Shown: positions 28,408-40,130, counted from the first letter of the stretch. The stretch: DNA of 64,000 nt from Bradyrhizobium tropiciagri (GCF_018130505.1 NZ_JAFCKH010000009.1:248001-312000); one strand, 5' to 3'. Made by a program: numbers and translations. Notes: generated by a model from the sequence alone, not told the origin.

Positions 28408-29133
28408 CTAGTCCCGCCCGGCTTCGATGAACGCCTGCGCGAGGCGTTCCGGATTGGTGAAGCACAGCTCATGACTGCCCGGGATCTGCACCAGGCGGAA
28501 CAGCCCGAGCTTCTGCGACAGCCGCGGGTGCCAGGGATGGCCGTGCGGCATCGCGGTGTCCTCGGTGCAGTTGATGTAGGACTTTGCGATTTGCATCTCG
28601 GCCGGATTGGTCTTCAGCACGATCTTGTCCTGAAACGTCTTCAGCGGGTGCGGATTGAGCACGTCGTAGGCGCGCTGCGCCGTCTCGAGGTCGCCGTCGT
28701 TGATGAAGGCCTCGCGCCAGATCGGGAACGGCAACACCACCGAGCCGTCGCCGCGCTCGGCGGCGATCGCATCGAACAGCCCCAGATAGGTCGGCGGGAC
28801 CATGTCGTTGAGGCACTCGCCGTTGTTGGGCACGAAGGCATTCCAGTAGACCAGCCGGCGGATGCGGTTCGCCGCGGCGTCGGCGACGCCGGTGATGATC
28901 ATGCCGCCATAACTGTGGCCGACCAGCACGATGTCGTTCAGATTGTGCTCGGCGAGATAGTCGACGATCGACTGGATCGCCTCGGGGAGGCCGGAGTCCT
29001 TGCGGTCGCCGGACCGGTTGCCCTTGAGGGTCGGCGTGTGGACGACGTGGCCGGCCTTGCGGATCGCAGCGGCGACCGGCTCGAATTCTGCGCCGGTATG
29101 CCAGGCGCCGTGGACGAGAACGTAAGTGGACAT
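28408..29133 (-). CDS. Alpha/beta hydrolase (esterase of the plant MES/EstC-like group)
   Basis: The protein has 241 residues. It opens with the oxyanion motif VLVHGAWH, has nucleophile Ser74 in LVGHSYGGMI and the catalytic His221 in IPGSHELCF. The overall layout is that of the AB_hydrolase_6 group near methyl-ester esterases and hydroxynitrile lyases. No signal peptide. It is divergent from the AraC regulator gene at 29271, which is the likely regulator. Confidence 0.85.
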   Translation of the reverse strand: MSTYVLVHGAWHTGAEFEPVAAAIRKAGHVVHTPTLKGNRSGDRKDSGLPEAIQSIVDYLAEHNLNDIVLVGHSYGGMIITGVADAAANRIRRLVYWNAFVPNNGECLNDMVPPTYLGLFDAIAAERGDGSVVLPFPIWREAFINDGDLETAQRAYDVLNPHPLKTFQDKIVLKTNPAEMQIAKSYINCTEDTAMPHGHPWHPRLSQKLGLFRLVQIPGSHELCFTNPERLAQAFIEAGRD

Positions 29134-29270
29134 GCGGTGTCTCCAGTGGGGTTTGGCGGTGTGATCTAGGCAGCTCGCTTACGGCTTCAATGGATTTTCA
29201 ATTGATATTGACCCGGACCCGCGGAACGCGCTTGGCTGTAAGCGAACCGGACTAGGCTCGGAGTGAACTG

Positions 29271-30251
29271 ATGCAGCAAATCGCCGCCGCGGATCGTTCG
29301 CGCAGGCTGAGCTGGAATACGGCCGACACCAAACCGGGCGAGCAGTTCGCCTATTACCGCGAGGCGATCTGTCAGGCCTTCATGAACCTGACGCCCGAGC
29401 CGCCCGCGACGGCGGGATTCCTCGCGCATGTCGAGACCGTCGGGTTGGGCGACGGCGCGGTCAACCGCGTCGATTTCCCGGAGCATGTCGTGCGGCGCTC
29501 GACCGCTGACATCGCCGCGTCGAGCCGGCGCTGCTACTACCTCAATCTCAAGCTCGCCGGCCGCTGCCGCATCCAGCAGGCGGGGCGCGAGATCAGCCTG
29601 TCGCCGGGACAAGTCGGGATCTTCGACAGCGGGCAGCAGTTTTCGCTACTGCATGATCGCGGCCCGGCGCTACAGGTTGCCTCGTTCTGGGTGCCGGCGG
29701 AGGCGCTGGATGAACGGCTGCCGTCGGCGCCGGAGGTCGCGCCGGCGCGGGTCTCCGACGATCCGTTCGTCGGCCATCTGATCGCCGAGACCGCGCAGGT
29801 TCTGAACGCCTCGGCGCTGCGCGCCTCGGATGGAGAGAACGCCCGGCTGTTCGGCGTGCTGCTCGATCTGGTGGCGCTCAGCCTGTCGCGCGGCAGCCGC
29901 GCAGGCGCGGCCGAGGCGGCCAGCCTCGCGGACGCGACATGGCTCGCGGTCCGCCGTGCCGTCGATCGCCGGCTGCGCGAGCCCGGGCTCGGCGTCGCGG
30001 CCATCGCCGCCGCGATCGGCATCAGCGAGCGCTATGTCCACAAGCTGTTCGAGCGGGCAGGCAGCACATTCGCCAGCTATGTGATGGATCGCCGCCTCGA
30101 CGGCGCCGCGCGCGACCTGAAGCAGCCGACGATGTTCGGCCGAGCAATCGGCGACATCGCGTTCGACTGGGGCTTTTGCGACCTGTCGCATTTCACCCGG
30201 CGTTTCCGCCACCGCTTCGGCTGCACGCCGAGCGAATGGCGGCGCGGCTGA
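29271..30251 (+). CDS. AraC family transcriptional regulator, divergent from the hydrolase gene
   Basis: The protein has 326 residues. The N-terminal AraC-binding-like domain (about 40-190; RRCYYLNLKLAGRCRIQQAG) is followed by a C-terminal HTH_18 domain: LGVAAIAAAIGISERYVHKL and GDIAFDWGFCDLSHFTRRFR, ending CTPSEWRRG as is typical. The 137-nt gap shared with the alpha/beta hydrolase points to control of that gene and itself. The inducer is unknown. Confidence 0.9.
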   Translation: MQQIAAADRSRRLSWNTADTKPGEQFAYYREAICQAFMNLTPEPPATAGFLAHVETVGLGDGAVNRVDFPEHVVRRSTADIAASSRRCYYLNLKLAGRCRIQQAGREISLSPGQVGIFDSGQQFSLLHDRGPALQVASFWVPAEALDERLPSAPEVAPARVSDDPFVGHLIAETAQVLNASALRASDGENARLFGVLLDLVALSLSRGSRAGAAEAASLADATWLAVRRAVDRRLREPGLGVAAIAAAIGISERYVHKLFERAGSTFASYVMDRRLDGAARDLKQPTMFGRAIGDIAFDWGFCDLSHFTRRFRHRFGCTPSEWRRG

Positions 30252-30316
30252 TTCAGCGCACGGACATCACGAGGTCGCAGCCACTCACCTGTCAGGCCGG
30301 ACAGGCATGCGGGGCG

Positions 30317-31771
30317 TCACACGCCGACCGCGTTGCGCGCGATCACGTCGCGATAGAACGCCGCGCTCAACTTCGGTCTGCGCTCCTGGGTCTCGAAATT
30401 CACCCGGTAGAGGCCGAAGCGCTTCTCGTAGCCGAAGATCCATTCGAAATTGTCCATCAGGCTCCACAGGAAATAGCCGTGGACCGGCACGCCCTCGCTG
30501 GTCGCGCGCTGCAATTGGGCAAGATAGTTGCGCAGGAACATGATGCGGTCGAGATCGTAGATCTGTCCGTCCGGATGGACCTTGTCCTCGCCGGACGTAC
30601 CGTTCTCGCTGATATAGATGCTCTTGATGTTCCAGAGTTTTGCTGCGATCCGCGGCGCCCAGTAGATCACTTCAGGCGCGATGCGCAGCCATTCCGAGCT
30701 CATATGCGGGAACGAGTCCGGCATCGGCAACGGCTGCCAGCCCGGATGCTTGTCGGTCGCGACCACGTAGAATTGCGGCGCGTAGATGTTGAGCCCGACG
30801 AAGTCGTTGGGCTGGCTGATGATCTTCAGCTCCTCCGCGGTGAATTTCGGCGCGTCGGCGCCGGAATAGGCCAGGAAGCCCTCGGTGTACTTGCCTTCGA
30901 GCACGACGCCGAGGAAGCCCGAATTGAACTCGCGCGTCGCGATCTCGGTGGCGCGGATATTCTCCGGCGTGTTGATCGCGGGCACGCAGGCGGTGATGTT
31001 TTCCGCAGGGCCGACTCGCGTGCCGGCACGGCCCCTGGCGCGGATCGCCTGCACGGCGAGGCCATGCGCCAGCGCGACGTGGTGGCGGGCCTGGTTGACC
31101 TCGCGCGGCGGCAGCTTCAGGCCGGGCGCGTCGATGCCGAGGGCGTAGCCGAACGGCAGAAAACGTCCGACCTCGTTGAGGGTGAAGATGTTCTTCACGC
31201 GGTCGGTCAGCCGCTCCGCGACATAGCCCGCATAGTCGGCGAATGCCTTCGACGTGTCGCTGGAGCGCCAGCCGCCGACGCGGTCCTGCAGCGCCTGCGG
31301 CAGGTCCCAGTGATAGAGCGTCGCGTAGGGCTCGATGCCGTTGGCCAAGAGCTCATCGACCAGGCGGTTATAGAAGTCGAGGCCCTTCGGGTTCGGTGCG
31401 CCGGTGCCGTCCGGAAACACCCGCGGCCAGGCGATCGAGAAGCGATAGGCCTTGGCACCGAGCTCCCCGATCAGGCCGACGTCTTCCTTGTAGCGGTGGT
31501 AGTGATCGTTGGCGCGGTCGCCGGTGGTGCCGTCCTCGATCTTGCCCGGCGTGTGGCTGAACGTGTCCCAGATCGATTTGCCGCGGCCGTCCTCGTCGAC
31601 GGCGCCCTCGATCTGATAGGAGGAGGTCGCCGTGCCCCAGACGAAATCGGCGGGAAAGCTCGCACCGTTCGGCGCCGCCGCGCCATCCGCCGCAGCGGCG
31701 GGGGCCGACAGGCCGAGCGCCGAGAGGCCTGCAAGGCCCGCAAACTGCCGGCGCGAGAAATTACCTGACAT
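30317..31771 (-). CDS. Tat-exported family 1 beta-glucosidase
   Basis: The protein has 484 residues. The N-terminus carries a twin-arginine signal (NFSRRQFAGLAGLSALGLSA, cleaved near AAA), unusual for GH1 enzymes, which are mostly cytoplasmic. GH1 motifs: FVWGTATSSYQIEGA, YRFSIAWPRVFP, acid/base Glu200 in FTLNEVGRF (the usual TxNEP has Val instead of Pro), and nucleophile Glu389 in YISENGTSGED. It should hydrolyse beta-glucosides in the periplasm after folding in the cytoplasm. Its start overlaps the end of the GH16 gene by 11 nt, so the two form an operon acting on the same glucan. Confidence 0.9.
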   Translation of the reverse strand: MSGNFSRRQFAGLAGLSALGLSAPAAAADGAAAPNGASFPADFVWGTATSSYQIEGAVDEDGRGKSIWDTFSHTPGKIEDGTTGDRANDHYHRYKEDVGLIGELGAKAYRFSIAWPRVFPDGTGAPNPKGLDFYNRLVDELLANGIEPYATLYHWDLPQALQDRVGGWRSSDTSKAFADYAGYVAERLTDRVKNIFTLNEVGRFLPFGYALGIDAPGLKLPPREVNQARHHVALAHGLAVQAIRARGRAGTRVGPAENITACVPAINTPENIRATEIATREFNSGFLGVVLEGKYTEGFLAYSGADAPKFTAEELKIISQPNDFVGLNIYAPQFYVVATDKHPGWQPLPMPDSFPHMSSEWLRIAPEVIYWAPRIAAKLWNIKSIYISENGTSGEDKVHPDGQIYDLDRIMFLRNYLAQLQRATSEGVPVHGYFLWSLMDNFEWIFGYEKRFGLYRVNFETQERRPKLSAAFYRDVIARNAVGV

Positions 31772-32762
31772 TGCTGGCTCCCGCGAAATTCATGTCGATC
31801 TGGTAGGCGGAGATGCGGTCGATCTCGAAGGCGACCGTCGCCGGCGTGGCGGCGTCGACGAAGCCGACGCCGAGGAAGAACTTCGATCCCATCGCAAGGT
31901 TGACGATCATGTACATCGGATCGTCGAAGCCGATCGGCACCTTGATGTCAGATACCGGCTCGCGGTCGATGAAATAGACCAGCCGGTCCGGCTCCCACAG
32001 CACACCGTAATTGTGGAAGCTCGCGTCGGCGCCGGGGACCATGTAGTCGAAGCCGCAATGCTCGATCTTGCCGGTCGCGGGGATGCGCCAATGCGTGGTC
32101 ATCACGACGGCGCCGGGCTGCTGCCCGCGCCCCTCCATCACATCGACCTCCGGCGGCCAGCCGCCGTCGTCGGCGAGCATCCAGAACGCCGGCCACACCG
32201 CGGTGCCGGTCGGGATCTTGGCGCGGATTTCGAAATAGCCGTACTTCTGCGCGAACGTGCCCTGCGTGGTCAGGATGCCCGAGATGTAGTCGTTGTTGAA
32301 CAGCACGTCCCTCAGTTCCGGCGGCGTGCGCCGTGCCACGATCGAGAGCACGCCGTCATGGACGCGGAACGGATCGAGGCCGAGCGGAGTGGTGCCGCGC
32401 CCGGCGTAGCGCGGATCGACATAGATCTGCTGCTCGCCGTTGGCGCTGGTCTTGCGCTTGAAGTCGGAGCCGTCGCCGCCCCAGTAGCGCGCTTCCGGCC
32501 ATGCCGCGCCGCCGGCGTAATGCGGCACCCAGCGTCCACTCGACAGCGGATGCTCGTCGAAATCGTCATTGAAGGTCCGGCGCATCGGCAGGAACGCGCG
32601 CGCATCGATGCCCTGCGTTCCGACCTTGCGGCACTGAATCGTCGCGGGATCGGTGGTGACGGCCAGGGTCAATTCGGGCGGGGCATCCTGCGGCCCCTCA
32701 GCGGCAAGCGCCGGCGTGAACGCCGCAACGAGGCCGATCGTGACCAGAAATCGTGTCGTCAT
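31761..32762 (-). CDS. Secreted family 16 glycoside hydrolase (endo-beta-glucanase type)
   Basis: The protein has 333 residues with a Sec signal (MTTRFLVTIGLVAAFTPALA, cleaved before residue 21). The GH16 catalytic motif ExDxxE is intact: Glu205, Asp207 and Glu210 in PPEVDVMEG. Supporting blocks are YGYFEIRAKIPTG, WPAFWML and FHNYGVLWEPDRLVYFIDRE. Family members cut beta-1,3/1,4-glucans, agars or exopolysaccharides. Coupled translation with the GH1 gene suggests endo-cleavage followed by release of glucose from oligomers, as nutrition or remodelling of the organism's own glucan. Confidence 0.9.
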   Translation of the reverse strand: MTTRFLVTIGLVAAFTPALAAEGPQDAPPELTLAVTTDPATIQCRKVGTQGIDARAFLPMRRTFNDDFDEHPLSSGRWVPHYAGGAAWPEARYWGGDGSDFKRKTSANGEQQIYVDPRYAGRGTTPLGLDPFRVHDGVLSIVARRTPPELRDVLFNNDYISGILTTQGTFAQKYGYFEIRAKIPTGTAVWPAFWMLADDGGWPPEVDVMEGRGQQPGAVVMTTHWRIPATGKIEHCGFDYMVPGADASFHNYGVLWEPDRLVYFIDREPVSDIKVPIGFDDPMYMIVNLAMGSKFFLGVGFVDAATPATVAFEIDRISAYQIDMNFAGASNVR

Positions 32763-32947
32763 TCGCCGGTCATCAATTGGGTCAGGGCAGCAGCAGCGGG
32801 ATAGCGGCCCAAATTAGCCCTTGATGGCGCGGTCGGGCAACAAGCAATGCGGCCGCCGTCTTAACCTTGCCAGTTTTGTCGCAGCGATTTCTCCCCTAGA
32901 TTGACCATCGCGCCAAGCCCCTCGAAGCCCCCGCTGAACCGGACGCA

Positions 32948-35617
32948 ATGAACAACTCCGCAAGTCATCCCCGAACGGCGCTGCGTCATCTTGCTGCGGC
33001 GGCGGTCCTGCTGCTGGCGGCGACGGCGGGCGCGCGCGCCGAACCGACGTTCTCGTTCGACAGCACGCCCGGGAAGCTGCCGAAAACCGTCATTCCGTTG
33101 AGCTATGCCGTCGAGCTGACGCCGGATCTTGCAAGCCTTGCGCTGCCCGGCGTCGAGACGGTCGAGATCGAGGTCCGCGAACCGACCGCGCGCGTGACGC
33201 TGAACGCGGTCGACACGACGTTCGGCGAGGTCAGCGCCGACAACGGCGCACAGCGCGCGCAGGTGGCGCTGGACGTCGCCACGCAGACGGCGACGCTGGC
33301 CTTCGCCCAGCCGCTCGCGGCCGGTCGCCACACGCTGCGCATCGCCTTCACGGCAGCGATCAACAAGTTCGGCGCCGGCCTGTTCTCGGTCGATTATCCG
33401 ACCAAGGCCGGCGTCAAGCGGCTGATCACCAGCAAGCTGGAGCCGGCGGACGCGCGGCGGATCTTTCCGTGCTGGGACGAGCCGGCGTTCAAGGCGAGCT
33501 TTGCGCTCACCGTCGTGATTCCGCGCAACCTGCTGGCGGTCGGCAACATGCCGGTCAGCAGCGAGCAACCGGTCGCCGGCGATCTCAAGAAGGTGGTGTT
33601 CGCGCCGACGCCGAAGATGTCGAGCTATCTGTTCGTGCTCACCGTCGGCGAGCTGGAGCGCGCCACGGTCGATGCCGGCGGGGTCACGATCGGCCTCGTC
33701 ACCACCGAAGGCAAGAGCGGGCAGGGCCGCTTTGCGCTCGACAGCGCGGCAAAGCTGCTGGCCTGGTACAACGATTATTTCGGCGTCAAATACCCGCTGC
33801 CGAAGCTCGACCTGATCGCGGTGCCCGGCGGGTTCGGCGGCGCGATGGAGAACTGGGGCGGCATCACCTTCTTCGAGAGCCGGCTGCTGTTCGATCCCGC
33901 AACCAATGCGGAGACGGCCAAGCGCGGCATCTTCGGCATCATCGCGCATGAGATGGCGCATATGTGGTTCGGCGATCTCGTCACCATGGCCTGGTGGGAC
34001 AATCTCTGGCTCAACGAAGGCTTTGCCAGCTGGATGGCCACCAAGGCGTCGCAGCAATTCTATCCGCAGTGGCAGAGCTGGCTGAACGGCTACGGCGCCA
34101 AGCAGTTCGCGCTGAGCCTGGATGCACGCCGCACCTCGCATCCGATCCAGCAGCCGATCGCCGATCACAGCGAGGCGGTCACGGCGTTCGACGCCATCAC
34201 CTACAACAAGGGCCAGGCGCTGATCCGCATGCTCGAGAATTATCTCGGCGAGCAGCCGTTCCGCGACGGCATCCGCAAATACATGGCCGAGCATGCCTAT
34301 GGCAATTCGACCACCGCCGATCTCTGGCAGGCACTGGAGAGCGCCGGCGGCAAGCGGATCACCGGCGTGGCCGCGTCCTTCACCGAGCAGGACGGCGTGC
34401 CGCTGGTGGTCGCCGAGACGGAGTGCGACGGCACGGCGCAGCGGCTGACGCTGCGGCAGGAGCGTTTCGTGATCGCACCGCTCGGCGCGGGCGCGGCGGA
34501 GTTGCCGGCGCGCAACTGGCAGATTCCAGTCGCGATCGGGCCGGTCGGCGGCAAGCCGTTCGACGAAATCCTGCTGCAGGGCAGCGCCACGATTCCGGCC
34601 GGCGCCTGCGGCGATGCGATCAAGGTCAATCTCGGCGACATCGGCTACTTCAGGGTCGAATACGGCCCGAAGAACCGCGGCGCGCTGCTCAGTGCGTTCC
34701 CGCGGATGCAGGTCGAGGACAGGCTCAACATCATCACCGACAGTTGGGCGCTGGTGCTGGCCGGCCGCGCCGAGCCGTCGTCCTATCTCGCTCTGCTCGA
34801 TGCGCTCGATACCGGCGATCATCGCACGGTGTGGGATCAGGTGATCTCGACATTTGCCGCGCTCAACCGCCTGTCGCGGGGCCATCCCGAGCGGCCGCTG
34901 ATCCAGGCCTATGCGCGGGCAAAGCTGCGCCCGGTGCTCGACCGGCTCGGATGGGACGGCAGCGGCTCGGCCGACGACGACAACGCACTGCTGCGCGCAA
35001 GTCTGATCTCGACGCTCGGCGATCTCGGCGACGATGTCGTCATCGCCGAGGCGAAGCGGCGGTTCGCCGCGTTCCTGCTCGATCCCGACGCGCTGCCGAA
35101 TTCGTTGCGCGACGCGGTCACCCACGTCGTCGGCATCACGGCCGACCGCGCGGGCTATGACGGGCTGCTGGCGCTCGCGCGCAAGAGCACCGTCACCAAT
35201 GAACGGCTGCGCTATTATTTCGCCGCCGCGGGTGCGCACGATTCCGAACTGGCGCGGATGACGCTGGCCTTGACGCTGACCAGCGAGCTGCCGGACACGA
35301 TCGTGCCGGGCATGATATCGACGGTGGCGTCATCAGGCGAGCAGCCGCAGCTCGCCTGGGATTTCGTACAGGCGCATTTCGATGCGCTGTTGGCGAAACA
35401 AGGGCCGAACTTCCGCGACCAGTTCGTGCCGAACTTCATGACCAATTTCACCGACGAGGCCCACGCCGCCGAACTTGCCGCCTTTGCCCCGTCACGATCG
35501 ACCAGCGGCGGCCGGGTGATGGTGGCGCGATCGCTGGAATCGATCGCGATCTCGGCCGGCCTCGTGGCGCGCGTGCTGCCCGCGGTCGAGGACTGGATCA
35601 GGACGCATCGGCCGTGA
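32948..35617 (+). CDS. Secreted M1 family zinc aminopeptidase
   Basis: The protein has 889 residues with a signal peptide (hydrophobic about 14-29, cleaved near ARA-EP). Exopeptidase motif GGAMENWGG (298-305; Glu301 binds the free N-terminus) and the zinc site HEMAH (334-338) with third ligand Glu357 in LWLNEGFASW. The C-terminal half is the helical ERAP1_C-like domain. It removes amino acids from the N-terminus of peptides in the periplasm. Many M1 enzymes are cytoplasmic, so the export is notable. It is divergent from the GH16 gene with 185 nt between. Confidence 0.93.
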   Translation: MNNSASHPRTALRHLAAAAVLLLAATAGARAEPTFSFDSTPGKLPKTVIPLSYAVELTPDLASLALPGVETVEIEVREPTARVTLNAVDTTFGEVSADNGAQRAQVALDVATQTATLAFAQPLAAGRHTLRIAFTAAINKFGAGLFSVDYPTKAGVKRLITSKLEPADARRIFPCWDEPAFKASFALTVVIPRNLLAVGNMPVSSEQPVAGDLKKVVFAPTPKMSSYLFVLTVGELERATVDAGGVTIGLVTTEGKSGQGRFALDSAAKLLAWYNDYFGVKYPLPKLDLIAVPGGFGGAMENWGGITFFESRLLFDPATNAETAKRGIFGIIAHEMAHMWFGDLVTMAWWDNLWLNEGFASWMATKASQQFYPQWQSWLNGYGAKQFALSLDARRTSHPIQQPIADHSEAVTAFDAITYNKGQALIRMLENYLGEQPFRDGIRKYMAEHAYGNSTTADLWQALESAGGKRITGVAASFTEQDGVPLVVAETECDGTAQRLTLRQERFVIAPLGAGAAELPARNWQIPVAIGPVGGKPFDEILLQGSATIPAGACGDAIKVNLGDIGYFRVEYGPKNRGALLSAFPRMQVEDRLNIITDSWALVLAGRAEPSSYLALLDALDTGDHRTVWDQVISTFAALNRLSRGHPERPLIQAYARAKLRPVLDRLGWDGSGSADDDNALLRASLISTLGDLGDDVVIAEAKRRFAAFLLDPDALPNSLRDAVTHVVGITADRAGYDGLLALARKSTVTNERLRYYFAAAGAHDSELARMTLALTLTSELPDTIVPGMISTVASSGEQPQLAWDFVQAHFDALLAKQGPNFRDQFVPNFMTNFTDEAHAAELAAFAPSRSTSGGRVMVARSLESIAISAGLVARVLPAVEDWIRTHRP

Positions 35618-35695
35618 GCCGGCGAAGGACTCCCCGACGGCATGCGATGCCGCTATGCTCGGCGGGTAGCATGCAATCCAATGCGCGAGGCTGAC

Positions 35696-37348
35696 ATGGT
35701 CAAAGGTTCCGATCTGCTGGTGAAGGCCCTCGAGAACGAGGGCGTGGAGCGTGTATTCGGCGTTCCCGGCGAGGAGAACCTCGACGTCGTCGAGAGCCTG
35801 CGCACATCCTCGATCGAGCTGGTCGTCACGCGCCACGAGCAGGCCGCGGCGTTCATGGCCGCGACCTATGGCCGGCTGACCGGCAAGCCCGGCGTCTGCA
35901 TGACGACGCTCGGACCCGGCGCGCTGAATCTGACGACCGGCGCCGCCTACGCGCTGCTCGGCGCGATGCCGATGGTGATGATCACCGGACAGAAGGGCAT
36001 TCTGAGCAGCCGCCAGGCCAAGTTCCAGATCGTCGACATCGTCAGCACCTTCCGTCCCCTCACCAAGCTGTCGCTGCAGATCGTCTCGACTGCGACGATC
36101 CCGACGCTGGTGCGCGACGCGTTCCGGATCGCGATGCAGGAGCGGCCCGGGCCGGTGCTGCTGGAATTGCCCGAGGATATCGCCGGCGAGGAGGCGGAGC
36201 CGGTGGCGATGATCCCGCCGCATCCGATCGAGATTCCGATCGCGCATGCCGCAGCGCTCGACCGCGCCGCCGAGATGATCCTGAAGGCGCAGCGGCCGTT
36301 GATCATGCTCGGCGCCGCTGCGTCGCGCCCGCGCAGCACTGATGACATCGGCGATTTCGTGCGCCGGACCAAGATCCCGTTCTTCACCACGCAGATGGGC
36401 AAGGGCACGGTGTCCGGCGGCACCAATCTCTATATGGGCACCGCCGCGCTGAGCGAGCGCGACTACGTGCATGAGGCGATCGACCGTGCCGACCTGATCA
36501 TCGCGATCGGCCATGACACCATCGAGAAGCCGCCCTTCATCATGGGCCCGAAGGGGCCGCAGGTGATCCATGTCAGCTACATGCCGGCCAATGTCGAGCA
36601 GGTCTATTTCCCGCAGGTGGAAGTGATCGGCGATGTCGGCCCGAGCCTTGCGCTGCTGGCCGACCGGGTCGAGGGCAAGCTGCCGCGCGCCAGCGCACTG
36701 CACAGCCTGCGTGACGGCATTCTGGCGAAGATCACCGATCGCGCCACCGAGGGCCGCTGGCCGCCGACGCCGCAGCGTATCGTGCATGACGCGCGGCAGG
36801 TGATCCCCGAGGACGGCATCGTCGCGCTCGACAACGGCATGTACAAGATCTGGTTCGCGCGAAATTACCGCACGCTGCTGGCGAACTCGCTGCTGCTCGA
36901 CAATGCGCTGGCGACCATGGGCGCCGGCCTGCCGTCGGCGATGATGGCGGCGATGCTCTATCCGAAGACGCGGGTGCTCGCGGTGTGCGGCGACGGCGGC
37001 TTCATGATGAATTCGCAGGAGCTGGAGACCGCGGTCCGCCTCAAACTCAACCTCGTGATCCTGATCCTGGAAGACTCGGCCTACGGCATGATCCGCTGGA
37101 AGCAGGCGGTCGATCACTTCCCGGATTTCGGCCTCACCTTCGGCAATCCGGATTTCGTCAAATATGCCGAGAGCTATGGCGCCAAGGGCTCGCGGATCGA
37201 GAGCACCGAGGCGATCATCCCGACGCTGGAGCGCGCGTTCGGTGGCGGCGGCGTGCATCTCGTCGTGGTTCCCGTCGACTATAGCGAGAACAAGCGCGTG
37301 CTGGTCGACGAACTGCGCGAGAAGGTGCAGCAGATCGACGTGTCGTGA
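35696..37348 (+). CDS. Thiamine diphosphate enzyme, acetolactate synthase large-subunit family
   Basis: The protein has 550 residues from the ATG at 35696 (GCGAGG upstream); a start at 35642 is less likely. It begins GSDLLVKALENEGVERVFG and has the TPP-activating Glu48 in VTRHEQAAAFMA, then TLGPGALNL, and the TPP/Mg motif GDGGFMMN in the C-terminal domain. No regulatory small subunit adjoins, so it may be a catabolic acetolactate synthase or another carboligase or decarboxylase of the family. Expected cytoplasmic; it condenses pyruvate or a related keto acid. Confidence 0.85.
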   Translation: MVKGSDLLVKALENEGVERVFGVPGEENLDVVESLRTSSIELVVTRHEQAAAFMAATYGRLTGKPGVCMTTLGPGALNLTTGAAYALLGAMPMVMITGQKGILSSRQAKFQIVDIVSTFRPLTKLSLQIVSTATIPTLVRDAFRIAMQERPGPVLLELPEDIAGEEAEPVAMIPPHPIEIPIAHAAALDRAAEMILKAQRPLIMLGAAASRPRSTDDIGDFVRRTKIPFFTTQMGKGTVSGGTNLYMGTAALSERDYVHEAIDRADLIIAIGHDTIEKPPFIMGPKGPQVIHVSYMPANVEQVYFPQVEVIGDVGPSLALLADRVEGKLPRASALHSLRDGILAKITDRATEGRWPPTPQRIVHDARQVIPEDGIVALDNGMYKIWFARNYRTLLANSLLLDNALATMGAGLPSAMMAAMLYPKTRVLAVCGDGGFMMNSQELETAVRLKLNLVILILEDSAYGMIRWKQAVDHFPDFGLTFGNPDFVKYAESYGAKGSRIESTEAIIPTLERAFGGGGVHLVVVPVDYSENKRVLVDELREKVQQIDVS

Positions 37349-37463
37349 CGGCTCGTCACGGCGGTCAAGGAACGAAATGCCGCCGGGTTGATTGGGAGTA
37401 GGCCGTCATGGTAGCACGCCGGCGCATCAGACTTATTCGTGCTGATGGCCGGCGATATCGGGC

Positions 37464-37497
37464 GATCTCTTCCTGAAAGAGATCTCTTCGTGAAAGA
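37464..37497 (+). promoter_or_regulatory. Tandem 17-bp direct repeat directly before pgm
   Basis: GATCTCTTCCTGAAAGA (37464-37480) is followed at once by GATCTCTTCGTGAAAGA (37481-37497), 16 of 17 identical, 13 nt before the pgm start. Bases 37464-37484 also form a perfect 8-bp hairpin. It could be a binding site or a leader element affecting translation. Confidence 0.5.
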
Positions 37498-37510
37498 TAT
37501 GTGAGGTCAC

Positions 37511-39151
<1,641 letters not shown>

Positions 39152-39173
39152 AGAGGCGGGCCGGGCGGACGTC

Positions 39174-40130
39174 ATGCGTGTCTTGTTGACGGGCTCCTCC
39201 GGCTGGCTGGGCCGTTTCCTCGCGCCGCGGCTGCGGCGAGCGGGCCACAGCGTGGTCGGCCTCGACGTGGTTCCGGGCGAGGCGACCGACATCGTCGGCT
39301 CGGTGGCCGAGCGATCCGTGGTCGATCGCGCGTTCGCCGCGCACGGCATCGAGGCCGTGATCCATGCCGGCGCGCTGCACAAGCCGGATATTGCGCGGTT
39401 CGCGCCGCAGGCGTTTGTCGATGTCAACGTCACCGGCACGCTCAATCTGCTGCAGGCGGCGGTGGCCGCGGGCCACGATCGTTTCGTCTTCACCTCGACC
39501 ACGTCGCTGATGATCTCGCAGGCGATCCGCGACGATGAGGGCGCCCACGCCGTCTGGCTCGACGAGAATGCAGGCCCGCTCGAGCCGCGCAACATCTACG
39601 GCATCACCAAGCTCGCCGCCGAGGGACTGTGCCGGCTGTTCAGCAAGGACCACGGTCTGAACTGCGCCGTGCTGCGCGCCAGCCGCTTCTTTCCGGAAGA
39701 CGACGACACCATCCGCGACACCCACGGCGAGAACCTGAAAGCGACCGAGCTGCTGTATCGCCGCCTGACGGTCGAGGACGCCGCCGATGCCCATGTCGTG
39801 GCACTCGAGCGCATCAGCGGCTTCGAGGTGTTCGTGATCAGCGCGCCGACGCCGTTCGCGCGCGGCGACGTCGCTGCGCTGAAGAGCGATGCGGCCGCCG
39901 TGATCGCGCGGCATTTCCCCGATGCCCCGGCGCTGTTCGCGCGGCGCGGCTGGCGGCTGCCGGAATCGATCGGCAGGATCTACGATCCCGCCAAGGCCGA
40001 ACGGCTGCTCGGCTTCCGCGCAACGACCGATTTCGCCGCCGTGCTGGACGCCCTGCGCAGGGATGCGCCGCTTCCCTTCGCGCACGATCCCGACTATGTC
40101 TCGCCGTCAACGAGGCTCGCACATGGCTGA
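39174..40130 (+). CDS. NAD-dependent epimerase/dehydratase (extended SDR)
   Basis: The protein has 318 residues. NAD-binding [12 protein letters not shown] (residues 8-18; family TGxxGxxG), catalytic Tyr142 and Lys146 in [11 protein letters not shown] and the Ser/Thr block FTSTTS. Such enzymes change the configuration or oxidation state of nucleotide sugars or related sugars. Its end overlaps the DHDPS-family gene by 8 nt, so the two are likely used together, perhaps in uronate or sugar acid catabolism. The substrate is not determined. Confidence 0.85.
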   Translation: MRVLLTGSSGWLGRFLAPRLRRAGHSVVGLDVVPGEATDIVGSVAERSVVDRAFAAHGIEAVIHAGALHKPDIARFAPQAFVDVNVTGTLNLLQAAVAAGHDRFVFTSTTSLMISQAIRDDEGAHAVWLDENAGPLEPRNIYGITKLAAEGLCRLFSKDHGLNCAVLRASRFFPEDDDTIRDTHGENLKATELLYRRLTVEDAADAHVVALERISGFEVFVISAPTPFARGDVAALKSDAAAVIARHFPDAPALFARRGWRLPESIGRIYDPAKAERLLGFRATTDFAAVLDALRRDAPLPFAHDPDYVSPSTRLAHG

